A DNA stretch of 62,272 nt from a virus: IMG/VR virus record IMGVR_UViG_3300049489_000902, positions 1 through 62,272 of that record; one strand, written 5' to 3'. How positions within the stretch are numbered: the stretch's first letter is position 1; every line of letters begins with the position of its first letter. Below are positions 20,901 through 27,740 of this stretch, piece after piece. Under the pieces are notes generated by a model. The model was not told the DNA's origin. It did not search any database and saw nothing but the letters and a program-made list of their open reading frames with translations. The translations under genes were made by a program, and so were the position numbers.

Positions 20901-21157
20901 GAATCAGTTATTGGTAATGTAATTAAACCAGCAGCAGCTAAAGCAGATGATTTAAGACTTCCATCAGGATTTAGAGAATTATTTAATCTTTGAGTAATAG
21001 TAGCTTGCGTTCCTGCTGCTCCTACTCCAATATTTGATTCAATATTAATTACAGCATCTTTTAATGCGTTTAATATATCTTCTCCTATTTCAGTTATATT
21101 ACCACTAACTGACGGAATCGTAAGATCATTATCTAAATCTGTAGGGAAGTTACTCAT
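14945..21157 (-). CDS. Giant tail spike/fibre with right-handed beta-helix
   Basis: 2070 residues. The N-terminal 150 residues hold a repetitive motif seen in many phage tail proteins (ITQRLNNSLNPDGSLKSSAL, then LPITDSQISAVAAIKESKLD), probably a virion anchor. About residues 1100-1790 form repeated Asn-rich rungs (NITINNCTFEGN, NINITKCIFNQS, NVIIEGNTAE, NIVIRNNTAS), the signature of a parallel beta-helix as in pectate lyase-type spikes. The C-terminal 250 residues are beta-rich and probably form a trimer tip. Likely role: receptor binding or polysaccharide binding or cleavage. I cannot identify catalytic residues. Confidence 0.75.
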   Translation of the reverse strand: MSNFPTDLDNDLTIPSVSGNITEIGEDILNALKDAVINIESNIGVGAAGTQATITQRLNNSLNPDGSLKSSALAAAGLITLPITDSQISAVAAIKESKLDLNYPTNDLFNLISNLGISVTTLTNWLSLIGVKLDPHILGLSFKHNLDHIVVSTVEAELFKDKLGNYRSDDAYVGLKDLNDESVYHQKADGTGGAVGSVTTNDGSRSYPATHAHIASGIYVDSAGFANIPRTEQDVQAIFDYLDTTNSYSNLIKNLYSNGISKESRSSRLDKNIDGVGVSIVPTTQVHAYLLNSNATSPVDSITTGDDVIKFTPSLPANEFDAYFTNVRIGDILTIDYGSVKTSFLIKEKKYAVSGPNRSFYVRIEGKNLLDTEDGYASIDRSLVNSNKLGVLALSALNQNNNTSVLVGSPKGAQALGIGFDASQLDQDHYNLYLTIYNDGTLASEYKLLAIDVTGNAGATPGKYTLESVVENVNNAFRTNGFNYRFIAFSHKGEFGIMLADSYNNCGFSIISVYLDNAGLIDTVQTALNLPKNVIDVQNNQDALGLGPDGSNVASPPYQAYTSVELALHPTKIILPLTRNNFYVNGTERSDFEKDIDQAIDDYGDGYWKAKIVERTAAAGKIQTKYAISLDLRLSKLIEGKTVVVQPDESTPVLNQTQYLNYGRFIIESVDYTACVGLNPVTNIVVVDGVHNAPGISVVDTNLVPIDGYVRLYFCGDTAVFNDQNLSDQSAQTGFKRYHEIMINESGETFAQERARFSVSGNKTINGQTLRGTVNSAYFDILNVSNKLRGDLFGDLNKITLKVNSVSVSTGEINCVLCKYDGTNISNIGPVTIGKIGQVFRAYDNTNIEFIDFVFNAQVNVTNEYFDVQLFPTLSLDNEIMLLGSCQQNETGIVNIVDRRQFGTISEKDLTTSALDYISETDALLHGSGIISGFDLVDQVGLTNPNTNKIYLQGGKSIVNGKVVLRNSETLHIPPVKELYNGNYYSVNFAVCLNSNGDYNLVPLLDYNNNLFNSDVSLTSLNTYQTPDTDRQFTAFNNITSNSYILNASRFSDLIKDNKVTVLYVVNSLLGGSGVGTTYDLHIFDIRKYVNNVNNVVPVVYSGSKEQSNFRSLTAAINYAKLNKNNGNSNKIYLNGINESVTDIRLVFDKYTVIDGGNDSEITVNGSIKFGKNLLVKNTKFIINTEDRALFDSINGVNTVSDLTFENCDLTINSTSLASYTDITSARACFQSELNNIKFINCNITSNLGGYGNDGRKLIDINGGSGWVLDSCKFVLNTIYEGSNPAISDDGYVPVSGIRIGRGSSNITINNCTFEGNYLTGIFITGSNTHAIANINNINITKCIFNQSYGPKDGGISNAAIGDQGSSTTAYAVGDSTIVLRQGYLTGAGTSLDFENINIKECVFNYTGQYNYHFPFIKLLSYPLESGTNALQAANNFVRNIEISKNTFKSQTSIDGTFDPYTAIIFATRQQGTSTDLTKRVELENILISGNICRNQQQIILACPESVDGSSGTVVKMFGATNVIIEGNTAEVIGYLLTNSIANSRRGSNIVIRNNTASFIGSVNAEGKFARAWSAHDTLKYKYSSANAIIEGNNCNHIHAMVTGKNTSSLKINNNTLTSGVGFNLFTTYDDGLDNPDEIIYKSSLAAIYVTSSPTTGTTSNGITLSNDMACIISNNTICPNIIGADTYKYNYGIMCESSALIENNTIKEVVDSATISAGIVVKGKTYNINNNYIEKTANTDIKAYILGSDDVWSGFNGSSGTIKFNSFNDKSTIDTNPIEVYNEAIQGFNGSFTINNNKNQWGRIAIPLTQEFFQYGGDGFGAYHWTNTDSVWNVGKLDYAPVDVKSELGINITSMFDFDALHNSGDVYDRVRSASNTTMIRVRKSASSTNKFKCSWQIPFNNYINDYTNIKKIYAYVRAVNEDFGTLPTVSSTFTYSLYKRVNINTDTENLDSFDLVTGDGFGSAYSNNATDLATIAPTNPKGNLNYIVSDTISGLSVPASQPNSQGNLGKSVQVQFNSGGMYVSPQDVDLYTHDGNDYVLTVNADIKIPSANQTVFYLLSPIVVEYVW

Positions 21158-21167
21158 TTTTTCTCAA

Positions 21168-21581
21168 TTATTCTTTAGAACCAGTTTCTTGAGCTTCGAC
21201 AGGCTTTTCTTCAGCTGGCTTTACATCAGCCGTAGCTTCTTCTTTTAGGTTTAATTTTGAATATATTAAACCTTTTATTACTTTATAAACTAAACCTGAA
21301 AGTAAACCTGCAACTAAACCAAATAAAAATCTTTGGCTCGATGAAGTTGCTGTTGCTGTGAAAACAAAGCTTTTATCCCAATATCCATATAAACCTCCAA
21401 ATAGCACAGGAAATATTGGTAAGAATAATTCTGTCCAAAATTTGGATGTTTTTGATGCGGATACTTTTGGATTATCTAAAATAAATTCAATTATTTTCCT
21501 ACAAACAAAAGTAGCAGCTGATATTCCAAGGCAAAGTAAAACAAAATATACACTTAAAATCTGAGATAATACTGATTCCAT
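21168..21581 (-). CDS. Small membrane protein, holin-like
   Basis: 137 residues with three hydrophobic segments at about 8-27, 52-68 and 84-105 and a charged, acidic C-terminal tail (EEATADVKPAEEKPVEAQE). Size, three membrane segments and a polar tail fit class I holins, but it sits among tail genes rather than next to the endolysin at 27.7 kb. The start has AGAGAG about 5 bases upstream. Alternatives are a superinfection-exclusion or membrane-anchoring protein. Confidence 0.5.
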   Translation of the reverse strand: MESVLSQILSVYFVLLCLGISAATFVCRKIIEFILDNPKVSASKTSKFWTELFLPIFPVLFGGLYGYWDKSFVFTATATSSSQRFLFGLVAGLLSGLVYKVIKGLIYSKLNLKEEATADVKPAEEKPVEAQETGSKE

Positions 21582-21621
21582 TATACTCTCTCTTTCTAAA
21601 TATTACTATTTTATTAGCCGA

Positions 21622-23046
21622 TTAAGCTATATTTAAATATGTCGCTCTACAAACTGCTGTCCAATTTGTTTGGTTTCCAGAATTGTCTTTACCTGTATAA
21701 ACCTTAACATACATTCTATATGCGTACATTTGTATCTGTATCGTCGGGACTTCCCATGATGCATTTAATGGATTCGTTAATATTACTGTTGAATTTGCTA
21801 TTCCACCAGGCTCCAAAAATGTATTTACTGTATTTGATTTTAATTCTATTACAGTGCCACTATAATTCTTAAAAGCCCTAACAGTTTTCCAAACCATACA
21901 TTCATGATCAGGCGTTCCATATAAATTAGATCCAGTAACAGTTAAATCTAATGTAAGTACCATATTGCTAGGAATATTAAATGACATTAATGGTTGAATG
22001 CCAGCCATAACACCAGCATACGAATTAGAATATTCCACAATATGATTTAAATTAGTTATAGGTTCATATTCAATATTTGTTTGGTTTATAGCCCATGAAG
22101 ATGGGTTATTTAGTGTTCCAACTTCAAATACTTTGTTCTGCTCATTCCTAATCATTGGCTTTCCACCATTAGAATATAATGAAAAACCTCCAACTGGTTG
22201 ACCTGTTGGTTCAGCCAAACAATCTTTAACAAAAATAGTATAATTACCTAAATGACCACCATAAACATTTGATGTTGTGACTTGATCTTTTCCGCATAAA
22301 GATAATACTTGATTGCTATTGGTTCCTATTGGTCCAGCTTGAACTAAATTATATCCAGATGATTTAAGACAAATATTACCGTCAAGAGTTGCACCTGTAC
22401 CTGAATATAAATCAAGATTTCCACCAGTACTATTTGCAAAATCAGAGCTTTGAGCTGCTATTGATAAATTATTTGCTACTAATAATGAGTTTGATTTATC
22501 TTGTTCTATTATTGGTCTTGTGACATTTTGATTAAATAGAACTGTCTGCGCAGTTACATTTGAAACATAACCTGTATACGTAGCTCCATTAAAATAATAA
22601 TTACCAAATGAACCACTTATATTAAGAACTTTTTGTGTTAATGCTGTTCCTGATAAATCTCCAGCAAAAGTTACCGCAATATTTTGTGGTTCCCAATATG
22701 ATCCTGACCAAGTTAATGCTTGTCCTACACTTGGAGCTAAATTATTTATTGGTCTTCCTTGTAATCTTAATACAGAAACATTTGTTGCAGTGCCACCAAT
22801 ATCTCCGTTTAATTGAATTAACCCTAAAGAACTTGTAGTAGCATTAGGAGTTACTGTTTCTACTTTTTGTTTTAATTTAGTAATAGCAGAATAAACATTA
22901 GTAGCTACATATCCATCAATTGTAATAGACGGATTTAGTTCAATTGATTGACCTGAATGCCTTAAACTAGGGTCCGCTCCTGTTAAATGATTTTGAAAAT
23001 CATATCTATCAAAAGCTAATCTGCCAATGCCATTAATAAAATCCAT
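21622..23046 (-). CDS. Tail fibre-like virion protein
   Basis: 474 residues, rich in Asn, Thr, Ser and Gly with short beta repeats. The segment VGQALTWSGSYWEPQNI is typical of phage fibre proteins that alternate a tryptophan/tyrosine-containing beta turn with spacer. The C-terminal 150 residues (HIVEYSNSYAGVMAGIQPLM to WTAVCRATYLNIA) look like a compact beta domain, possibly the receptor-binding tip. It is preceded by the FN3-containing protein gene with 6 bases between them and followed by the holin-like gene. No enzyme motif seen. Confidence 0.55.
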   Translation of the reverse strand: MDFINGIGRLAFDRYDFQNHLTGADPSLRHSGQSIELNPSITIDGYVATNVYSAITKLKQKVETVTPNATTSSLGLIQLNGDIGGTATNVSVLRLQGRPINNLAPSVGQALTWSGSYWEPQNIAVTFAGDLSGTALTQKVLNISGSFGNYYFNGATYTGYVSNVTAQTVLFNQNVTRPIIEQDKSNSLLVANNLSIAAQSSDFANSTGGNLDLYSGTGATLDGNICLKSSGYNLVQAGPIGTNSNQVLSLCGKDQVTTSNVYGGHLGNYTIFVKDCLAEPTGQPVGGFSLYSNGGKPMIRNEQNKVFEVGTLNNPSSWAINQTNIEYEPITNLNHIVEYSNSYAGVMAGIQPLMSFNIPSNMVLTLDLTVTGSNLYGTPDHECMVWKTVRAFKNYSGTVIELKSNTVNTFLEPGGIANSTVILTNPLNASWEVPTIQIQMYAYRMYVKVYTGKDNSGNQTNWTAVCRATYLNIA

Positions 23047-23052
23047 ATTTTC

Positions 23053-24627
23053 CTACAAAAGGCTGTGAACGTGCCCTAGCACATTTTCTACGATTAAATT
23101 ACCATTAACTAATTTAATGCTATGATTATGACCTTGAGCAACTTCTGTTAATTGAACAAATCCACCATTCTCATTTACTATGATCTTATGAGTATGTGGT
23201 AATATATGTGGTCCTGAAGCAATTCCTAAATTAATTTTTTCAGGGAACTTAGATGTATTAGTTCTTACTGGTATTTGATATGCTATATCAGTTTTTCTTA
23301 TCCTCTGTACTCTAAACTTCTGTGCTCCCATTAACCTATTTAATAATTTATTTCTTGTTACAGATATTACTTCATACCTAAATTCTTCATTATCATCTTG
23401 ATCATATCTAACTATAATATCCCTATCTTTTATAGTAGGAACAGTCAATGTCCAAAATTCAGTAGAAAATTCAGACTCTAATCCTGAATCTGTATTTTTT
23501 ACATCATCTTCAGCAGGAGATGCTCTCATCAAAATTCTTCCATCTGATCTATAATACATTCCTGGATTATGATATTGTTCATATCCTAATACATATCCTG
23601 TTCCATAACATTTTGGACATCTTTCTTCAGGATACTCTCTGTTAGGAAGAAAACAAGCACATCGTATTCCTGTCCAATTTCTTTTTAATAATACTATAGG
23701 CTCACCAGTTAATACTAACTGTTGCTCTAATCTTTGATTAGATTGCTCTTGAACTGATAATCCTCTTAATACTCTTCCTACTCCAGAATATCCATCAGCA
23801 CAAAATTGCTGTCCACCAATATAGCTTCCTACACAACCTCCATTTAATAACAATACAGGATCTGTCCTATGCCATCCAACTCCATCATATGAATTAAAAT
23901 CTTGATTATATTCATCACTTGATGTTAAATCTGTAGTTAAATTATCTTGTATTGTTTGCTTATACCCATCTGTTGCTGTATAAGCATATTCAGCAAATTC
24001 AAATCTACTTTGACAAACTACTACTTTATCATAATTTCTATCTTCTTTAAAATATAAAGAAATATTTGTATTTAAATATTCATAGCCATCAAAGCCATCT
24101 GTATTATGAATTGTAGCTGTTGTATTATTATAACCTCTTTGAGCAGTTGAACTTAATACTAAATTGTTATTTAAAGAATCCTTAGATAAATAATTAACTA
24201 ATTCTTTACCTATTTTTATTATTCCTGATGTAGGAAATTCAGATACATCAACCATTGGGATTATTGTTGATATTTCAGAAATATTTGATCTTAAAACTGA
24301 TGTTGGTGGAATTTTTAAATTGTCATAAGCTGTAATTAAATCGTCATAACTTGTAATAAAATTGTCATACTCAAATGGACGAACTAGGAAATGATAAACT
24401 GTTCCTGGGCTTAAATCTTTTATCGTTGCTTCATATCCATCAGTAATGAATTTTGTTCCTTCAGATACTACATCAGCTCCAAAAATAGAATAATAAATAT
24501 TATAAGCTAATTTATTGGAAGATAAATCTGGATACATCTTTGTCCAATTTAAATATATTTCGGTTCCATTTCCAAGAGAAGATGCTTCTTGTAAACCGAA
24601 TATTACAGGTGACAAAGGATGAGTCAT
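23053..24627 (-). CDS. Virion protein with FN3-like domain, Cys knuckle and HxH motifs
   Basis: 524 residues. Residues about 1-95 look like a fibronectin type III domain (GTEIYLNWTKMYPDLS, LAYNIYYS, ATIKDLSPGTVYHFLVRPFE). At about 315-345 a cysteine cluster CAC...CPKCYGTGY resembles a zinc knuckle of the CxxCxGxG type. The C-terminal 45 residues contain three HxH motifs (HTH, HNH as residues, HVH), a pattern that coordinates metal along the axis of trimeric phage fibres. It ends in a TAG stop. The gene is first after the 750-base non-coding region and so probably has its own promoter. It may be a baseplate or fibre attachment protein. Confidence 0.55.
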   Translation of the reverse strand: MTHPLSPVIFGLQEASSLGNGTEIYLNWTKMYPDLSSNKLAYNIYYSIFGADVVSEGTKFITDGYEATIKDLSPGTVYHFLVRPFEYDNFITSYDDLITAYDNLKIPPTSVLRSNISEISTIIPMVDVSEFPTSGIIKIGKELVNYLSKDSLNNNLVLSSTAQRGYNNTTATIHNTDGFDGYEYLNTNISLYFKEDRNYDKVVVCQSRFEFAEYAYTATDGYKQTIQDNLTTDLTSSDEYNQDFNSYDGVGWHRTDPVLLLNGGCVGSYIGGQQFCADGYSGVGRVLRGLSVQEQSNQRLEQQLVLTGEPIVLLKRNWTGIRCACFLPNREYPEERCPKCYGTGYVLGYEQYHNPGMYYRSDGRILMRASPAEDDVKNTDSGLESEFSTEFWTLTVPTIKDRDIIVRYDQDDNEEFRYEVISVTRNKLLNRLMGAQKFRVQRIRKTDIAYQIPVRTNTSKFPEKINLGIASGPHILPHTHKIIVNENGGFVQLTEVAQGHNHSIKLVNGNLIVENVLGHVHSLL

Positions 24628-24756
24628 GTAATTATATTACTTTATCCTTAGATATTAGTGATCAAGATATTTAGTATTAACTTGTTAATGATCTTATCTT
24701 ATATTACTTATTATGATCCTATGATCTTATCATTGTACCTGTACTACTGCTTTTGT

Positions 24757-25166
24757 AACAACTAGTAGATAGTAGTAGTTAGATCTCCCCCGCTCTCTAT
24801 AAGATCTGCCCCCATAGCTTTGTCAAGATCTTGTTCGTTTACTATTTAGGCTTTTTATTATTATTTATCTTATTGACATTAATTATCTGCTTATTTTGCC
24901 TACTAATCTGAGTTTGTTACCAACCTGCAATCTAAGTCAGGACTGAAACATATTTTTAAAGACACCTGGCTGCCATTCTAAAAATGTTTTGGGCAGTACC
25001 CTAGGCAAGGACCCATTCTTCTATCAAAACGATTTGTGACGGTTTGTTTGAGCGCAATTCAACAATCTGATGCTCCTAAAATCGAAATGAACTAGATCTT
25101 GACAAATCGCTGGGGAGATCTCGTAGAGGGGTAGTACATTAAGATCTGACTTATCTACTAGTTGTT
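24757..25166. repeat. Long imperfect inverted repeat
   Basis: AACAACTAGTAGATA at 24757-24771 is perfectly complementary to 25152-25166. TTTGTCAAGATCT at 24819-24831 is perfectly complementary to 25094-25106. Between these cores both arms carry C/G-rich boxes next to AGATCT, so the arms pair imperfectly over roughly 70 bases. The loop contains the first copy of the 83-base element. It could form a cruciform or, if transcribed, a long hairpin. Confidence 0.75.
24937..25034. ncRNA. Candidate structured RNA element, copy 1
   Basis: Shares four blocks with copy 2 at an exact 315-base offset: ATTTTTAAA, ATTCTAAAAAT, TAGGCAAGG and AAAACGATT. The core 83 bases align without gaps at about 61% identity (51 of 83). 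ATTTTTA (24952) can pair with TAAAAAT (24979). The two variable segments on either side of TAGGCAAGG can partly pair with each other. Which strand is transcribed is not known. It matches no RNA family I recognise. Confidence 0.4.
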
Positions 25167-25251
25167 CAAATTAACTTATATTATCCTATGATCTTAATAC
25201 CTAATATAATCATACAGTTTAAGATACTGACTCTAAGATCCTGATCATCAC

Positions 25252-25349
25252 TCAGAACCAAAACACATTTTTAAACCCATCTAGATTCAATTCTAAAAAT
25301 AGATAACCATCAACCATAGGCAAGGTGACCTGGGCTATCTAAAACGATT
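25252..25349. ncRNA. Candidate structured RNA element, copy 2
   Basis: Second copy of the element. ATTTTTA (25267) and TAAAAAT (25294) can pair, and TAGATA (25300-25305) can pair with TATCTA (25336-25341), enclosing the conserved TAGGCAAGG. Some pairs in this second stem differ between the copies in a compensatory way (three positions), but others are mismatched in copy 1, so the structure is only suggested. It lies just downstream of the metallopeptidase stop codon. Confidence 0.4.
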
Positions 25350-25377
25350 CCAGCATGGCAAATCAAAGGATTTCAGT

Positions 25378-25845
25378 TTAAATCTTAGATAACAAAATAT
25401 CTTTTTTATCATCTTTATTTACAGGATCATGATATTCAAGTAAATCATCAATATATTCTTCAGCATCTTCAGGAGATTGTTCATCTGATAAAAATTTAAC
25501 TTGATTTTGAAATCCTTCTTGTTCATTAGGATCATTTAAATAATCTTCATCAGAAACTTTATTTGTTGGTTTATCTTGAAAACATTGTTGTAATACATGT
25601 GTAATCTCATGTACCAAATAAGAAATATCCTTAATAATATCTTTATTCCTAAGTAATTTATAATTAAGAGTAATTATTCCATGATTAGTTTTAGCTGTAA
25701 CATCTAGCTTGCCAAATCTAATAGGAATATAATCTAAAATATCTAAATCCACATCATATTCTTTAAACAAATCAATAATGACTTTATTAGTTTTGAGATA
25801 TTTTTTAATTTTATTAATGAGTTGAAGTTCAAGAGAATGGTTCAC
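25378..25845 (-). CDS. Putative zinc metallopeptidase
   Basis: 155 residues with HEITH at residues 79-83, the HExxH zinc-binding motif of zincins, on a helix following a beta strand. A downstream NDPNEQEGF could supply a third ligand glutamate. The acidic C-terminal third is otherwise featureless. Small metallopeptidases of this kind occur in phage structural regions and may process virion proteins or act on the host, but no substrate can be inferred. The ATG overlaps the stop of the upstream virion gene (ATGA), so the two are translationally coupled. Confidence 0.6.
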   Translation of the reverse strand: MNHSLELQLINKIKKYLKTNKVIIDLFKEYDVDLDILDYIPIRFGKLDVTAKTNHGIITLNYKLLRNKDIIKDISYLVHEITHVLQQCFQDKPTNKVSDEDYLNDPNEQEGFQNQVKFLSDEQSPEDAEEYIDDLLEYHDPVNKDDKKDILLSKI

Positions 25846-26735
25846 ATGATCCTTCTTTCTCTTAACAATCTCATATTTCTAACTGTAGGATTATTATTGG
25901 AGAATGTAAAAGTACCTAATCCTAAAGCAGAAGGTCTTAAAGAATTCTTAATGTTTTTCAATGTTTCAGTATATACAGTTAACATTGAAGTATATTGAGT
26001 ATTTAACATTTCAGAAACTGTAGGGGGTTGGAAAGAAAGTGAATTATCAGTAATTTGAAATTCTCTTCCTCTTTCAATTAATGCCATTGAAGATAAGGCA
26101 TATAATACAGCGCCTTGAACAATTATTTCTCCAAATTGAGCAACGAATCCATCATCATCAAATTGAAATGAAGTAAAAAATGGAATTGAATTAAAATGAG
26201 ATAATGCCATAGCTAAAAATGTAGTTAACATTTCTATAGAATAAATATCACAATCAATATAAATAACATTTCCGTAAGAATCTGTAGCTTTTGTTTTACC
26301 TGATGAATTTAATCTTTGTTTCATCATTTTTATCATGAAATTAATATTTCTAATAGCTTCTTGAGAATATGAAAAACCAGGATCATCACCTAATTTCATA
26401 TAGCCATCAGAATTAATTCCAGGCATTTGAGTACCAGAAACTATAAATTGAAAACCTTGTTCATAAACATTTCCACCAATGGTGGCTTTCCAATAATCAG
26501 CCCAAACACCATAAGGTCCATTATATGGAATTGTAAGAATATAAGAATAATTACCTACACCAATTTGAGTAACACCAACGCTAGTATAAGCTAAACCAAC
26601 AGTTCCAGAAGGATTAATTAAAGAAATCTGAGGAAAAAAGTCTACATTTATTGGAGTACCAGTAGAATCTTTAAGCTGAACAGTTAAATTAATTTGTTCA
26701 GTAACATTAACGAATTCTCCTCTAGCTTTAATCAT
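25842..26735 (-). CDS. Virion-associated protein, Ig-like N-terminus
   Basis: 297 residues from the ATG at 26735 (MIKARGEFVN). This start is chosen because GGAG lies a few bases upstream; the frame is also open further upstream to 26804. Residues 1-110 are beta-rich (QINLTVQLKDSTGTPINV, GNYSYILTIPYNGPYGVWAD), like an Ig/macroglobulin-type domain. The remainder is helical with FMIKMMKQRL and TVSEMLNTQYTSMLTVYTETL. The gene is divergent from the plus-strand lysis cassette that begins at 26775. It could be a neck or fibre-attachment component. No family is recognised with certainty. Confidence 0.55.
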   Translation of the reverse strand: MIKARGEFVNVTEQINLTVQLKDSTGTPINVDFFPQISLINPSGTVGLAYTSVGVTQIGVGNYSYILTIPYNGPYGVWADYWKATIGGNVYEQGFQFIVSGTQMPGINSDGYMKLGDDPGFSYSQEAIRNINFMIKMMKQRLNSSGKTKATDSYGNVIYIDCDIYSIEMLTTFLAMALSHFNSIPFFTSFQFDDDGFVAQFGEIIVQGAVLYALSSMALIERGREFQITDNSLSFQPPTVSEMLNTQYTSMLTVYTETLKNIKNSLRPSALGLGTFTFSNNNPTVRNMRLLRERRIM

Positions 26736-26774
26736 ATTGTTCTCCATATATATGCTAATAGTTGCATTCTTTGT

Positions 26775-27119
26775 ATGGCAAAAGAATTTTGGATAATTAA
26801 TCATTCATCTAGTGATATTAGTTTAGATGATTTAAATTATACAATAAAATCAAGAAAGATTGTTAATCTACTTGATAAGAGACACTTTGATATAACTGAA
26901 GACCAAATATTACAATCTATTACAAGTGGCTGCATTTATAGACGAAGAGATAAGATTAAAATACGAGTTAGTGGACCTGAAGTAAAAAAAGATGAGCCGA
27001 ATATCTCAAATAATCCACTAATAGATAGATCAAGGTCAGTGTATGAACAAAAGACACAATATTTTGATGAACTTAAAGTTGATGATTTAGAGTTCATTGA
27101 AGCAAACATTGAGAGTTAA
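26775..27119 (+). CDS. Hypothetical protein, first gene of plus-strand lysis cassette
   Basis: 114 residues from the ATG at 26775 (MAKEFWIINHSS). The frame is open further 5', but that part overlaps the divergent gene. It is charged and helical, with no membrane segment or known motif. It heads four plus-strand genes that are almost contiguous (gaps of 1-6 bases) and lead to the endolysin. It may be a small regulator or a lysis accessory protein; function unknown. Confidence 0.55.
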   Translation: MAKEFWIINHSSSDISLDDLNYTIKSRKIVNLLDKRHFDITEDQILQSITSGCIYRRRDKIKIRVSGPEVKKDEPNISNNPLIDRSRSVYEQKTQYFDELKVDDLEFIEANIES

Positions 27120-27121
27120 CT

Positions 27122-27277
27122 ATGGATTCACCTGAATATACTCCTAGACATTCTAATTTAGATGATCTTCTAGCCGAATATAGAAAACTAAATGAAAAAT
27201 GCGATGATATTCTTATTACTATAACTAATAAGAAAAATGCTAAAAGAAAAAGGAGAAATTCTATAATGGAGGAATGA
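27122..27277 (+). CDS. Small basic hypothetical protein (51 aa)
   Basis: MDSPEYTPRHSNLDDLLAEY followed by a helical stretch and a basic C-terminus NKKNAKRKRRNSIMEE. It begins 2 bases after the preceding stop. Its last codons contain the GGAGG that serves as the ribosome-binding site of the next gene. The reading frame is open and fits exactly between its neighbours, which supports expression. No family recognised. Confidence 0.55.
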   Translation: MDSPEYTPRHSNLDDLLAEYRKLNEKCDDILITITNKKNAKRKRRNSIMEE

Positions 27278-27278
27278 A

Positions 27279-27734
27279 ATGAGCGTATCATATACTAGAA
27301 ACGAACTTAATAAAATAAAAGATATTAAAGAAGAACAAGTGTTTGATAAACAAAGTTCTAGTAATATTGCTATGCCTAAACAAGCTTTATCTAAACAAGA
27401 TTTAGAATTAGTTTTAGAAGTTAATAAAAAATCCATAGAAATAAACAATGCTGTATTAGTTGCTAATGATGAAATTCAAACTACTTTAGAAACTTATAAA
27501 GAAGAATTTAAAGCAACTAAAAAATTAATAGTTGAAAGTCATAATAAATTAAGTGATAAAATAGCTGAATTAGATAAAAAAACAATAGAAACAAATATCT
27601 TAAAAGAAAAAATAATAAAAACACATGAGCTGACAGAAAAGTTTGACAGAGATATGTTCAAGCTAATGGTTTTAATTAGCACAGGTGCTATTGGTTTAAT
27701 ATTACAAGTAATTCAAATGTTAATGAAAAAGTAG
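27279..27734 (+). CDS. Coiled-coil protein with C-terminal membrane anchor (lysis accessory)
   Basis: 151 residues. Residues about 35-125 are a long charged helix with heptad character (KSIEINNAVLVANDEIQTTL onward). Residues about 129-148 are hydrophobic (MLVLISTGAIGLILQ-like), followed by a short MLMKK tail. A C-terminal single membrane helix with a coiled-coil body, directly before the endolysin, suggests a holin-like, pinholin-like or spanin-like role. A strong GGAGG lies 6 bases before the ATG. Confidence 0.55.
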   Translation: MSVSYTRNELNKIKDIKEEQVFDKQSSSNIAMPKQALSKQDLELVLEVNKKSIEINNAVLVANDEIQTTLETYKEEFKATKKLIVESHNKLSDKIAELDKKTIETNILKEKIIKTHELTEKFDRDMFKLMVLISTGAIGLILQVIQMLMKK

Positions 27735-27740
27735 GTTTAT

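Larger units (their letters stand above)
24628..25377. other. 750-base structured non-coding region
   Basis: No credible ORF on either strand. The region holds a duplicated 83-base element (24952-25034 and 25267-25349), an imperfect inverted repeat with perfect cores of 15 and 13 bases, a 14-base direct repeat ATCCTATGATCTTA (24716-24729, 25183-25196) and 13 GATC sites, seven on the left and six on the right of a GATC-free centre. It separates two minus-strand genes. It may be a replication origin, a regulatory region or the source of small RNAs. No DnaA-box consensus was recognised. Confidence 0.6.

Noticed and set aside
24950-25350. Group I intron or tmRNA
   Set aside because: No recognisable intron core or tRNA-like domain; flanking genes are complete and not split.
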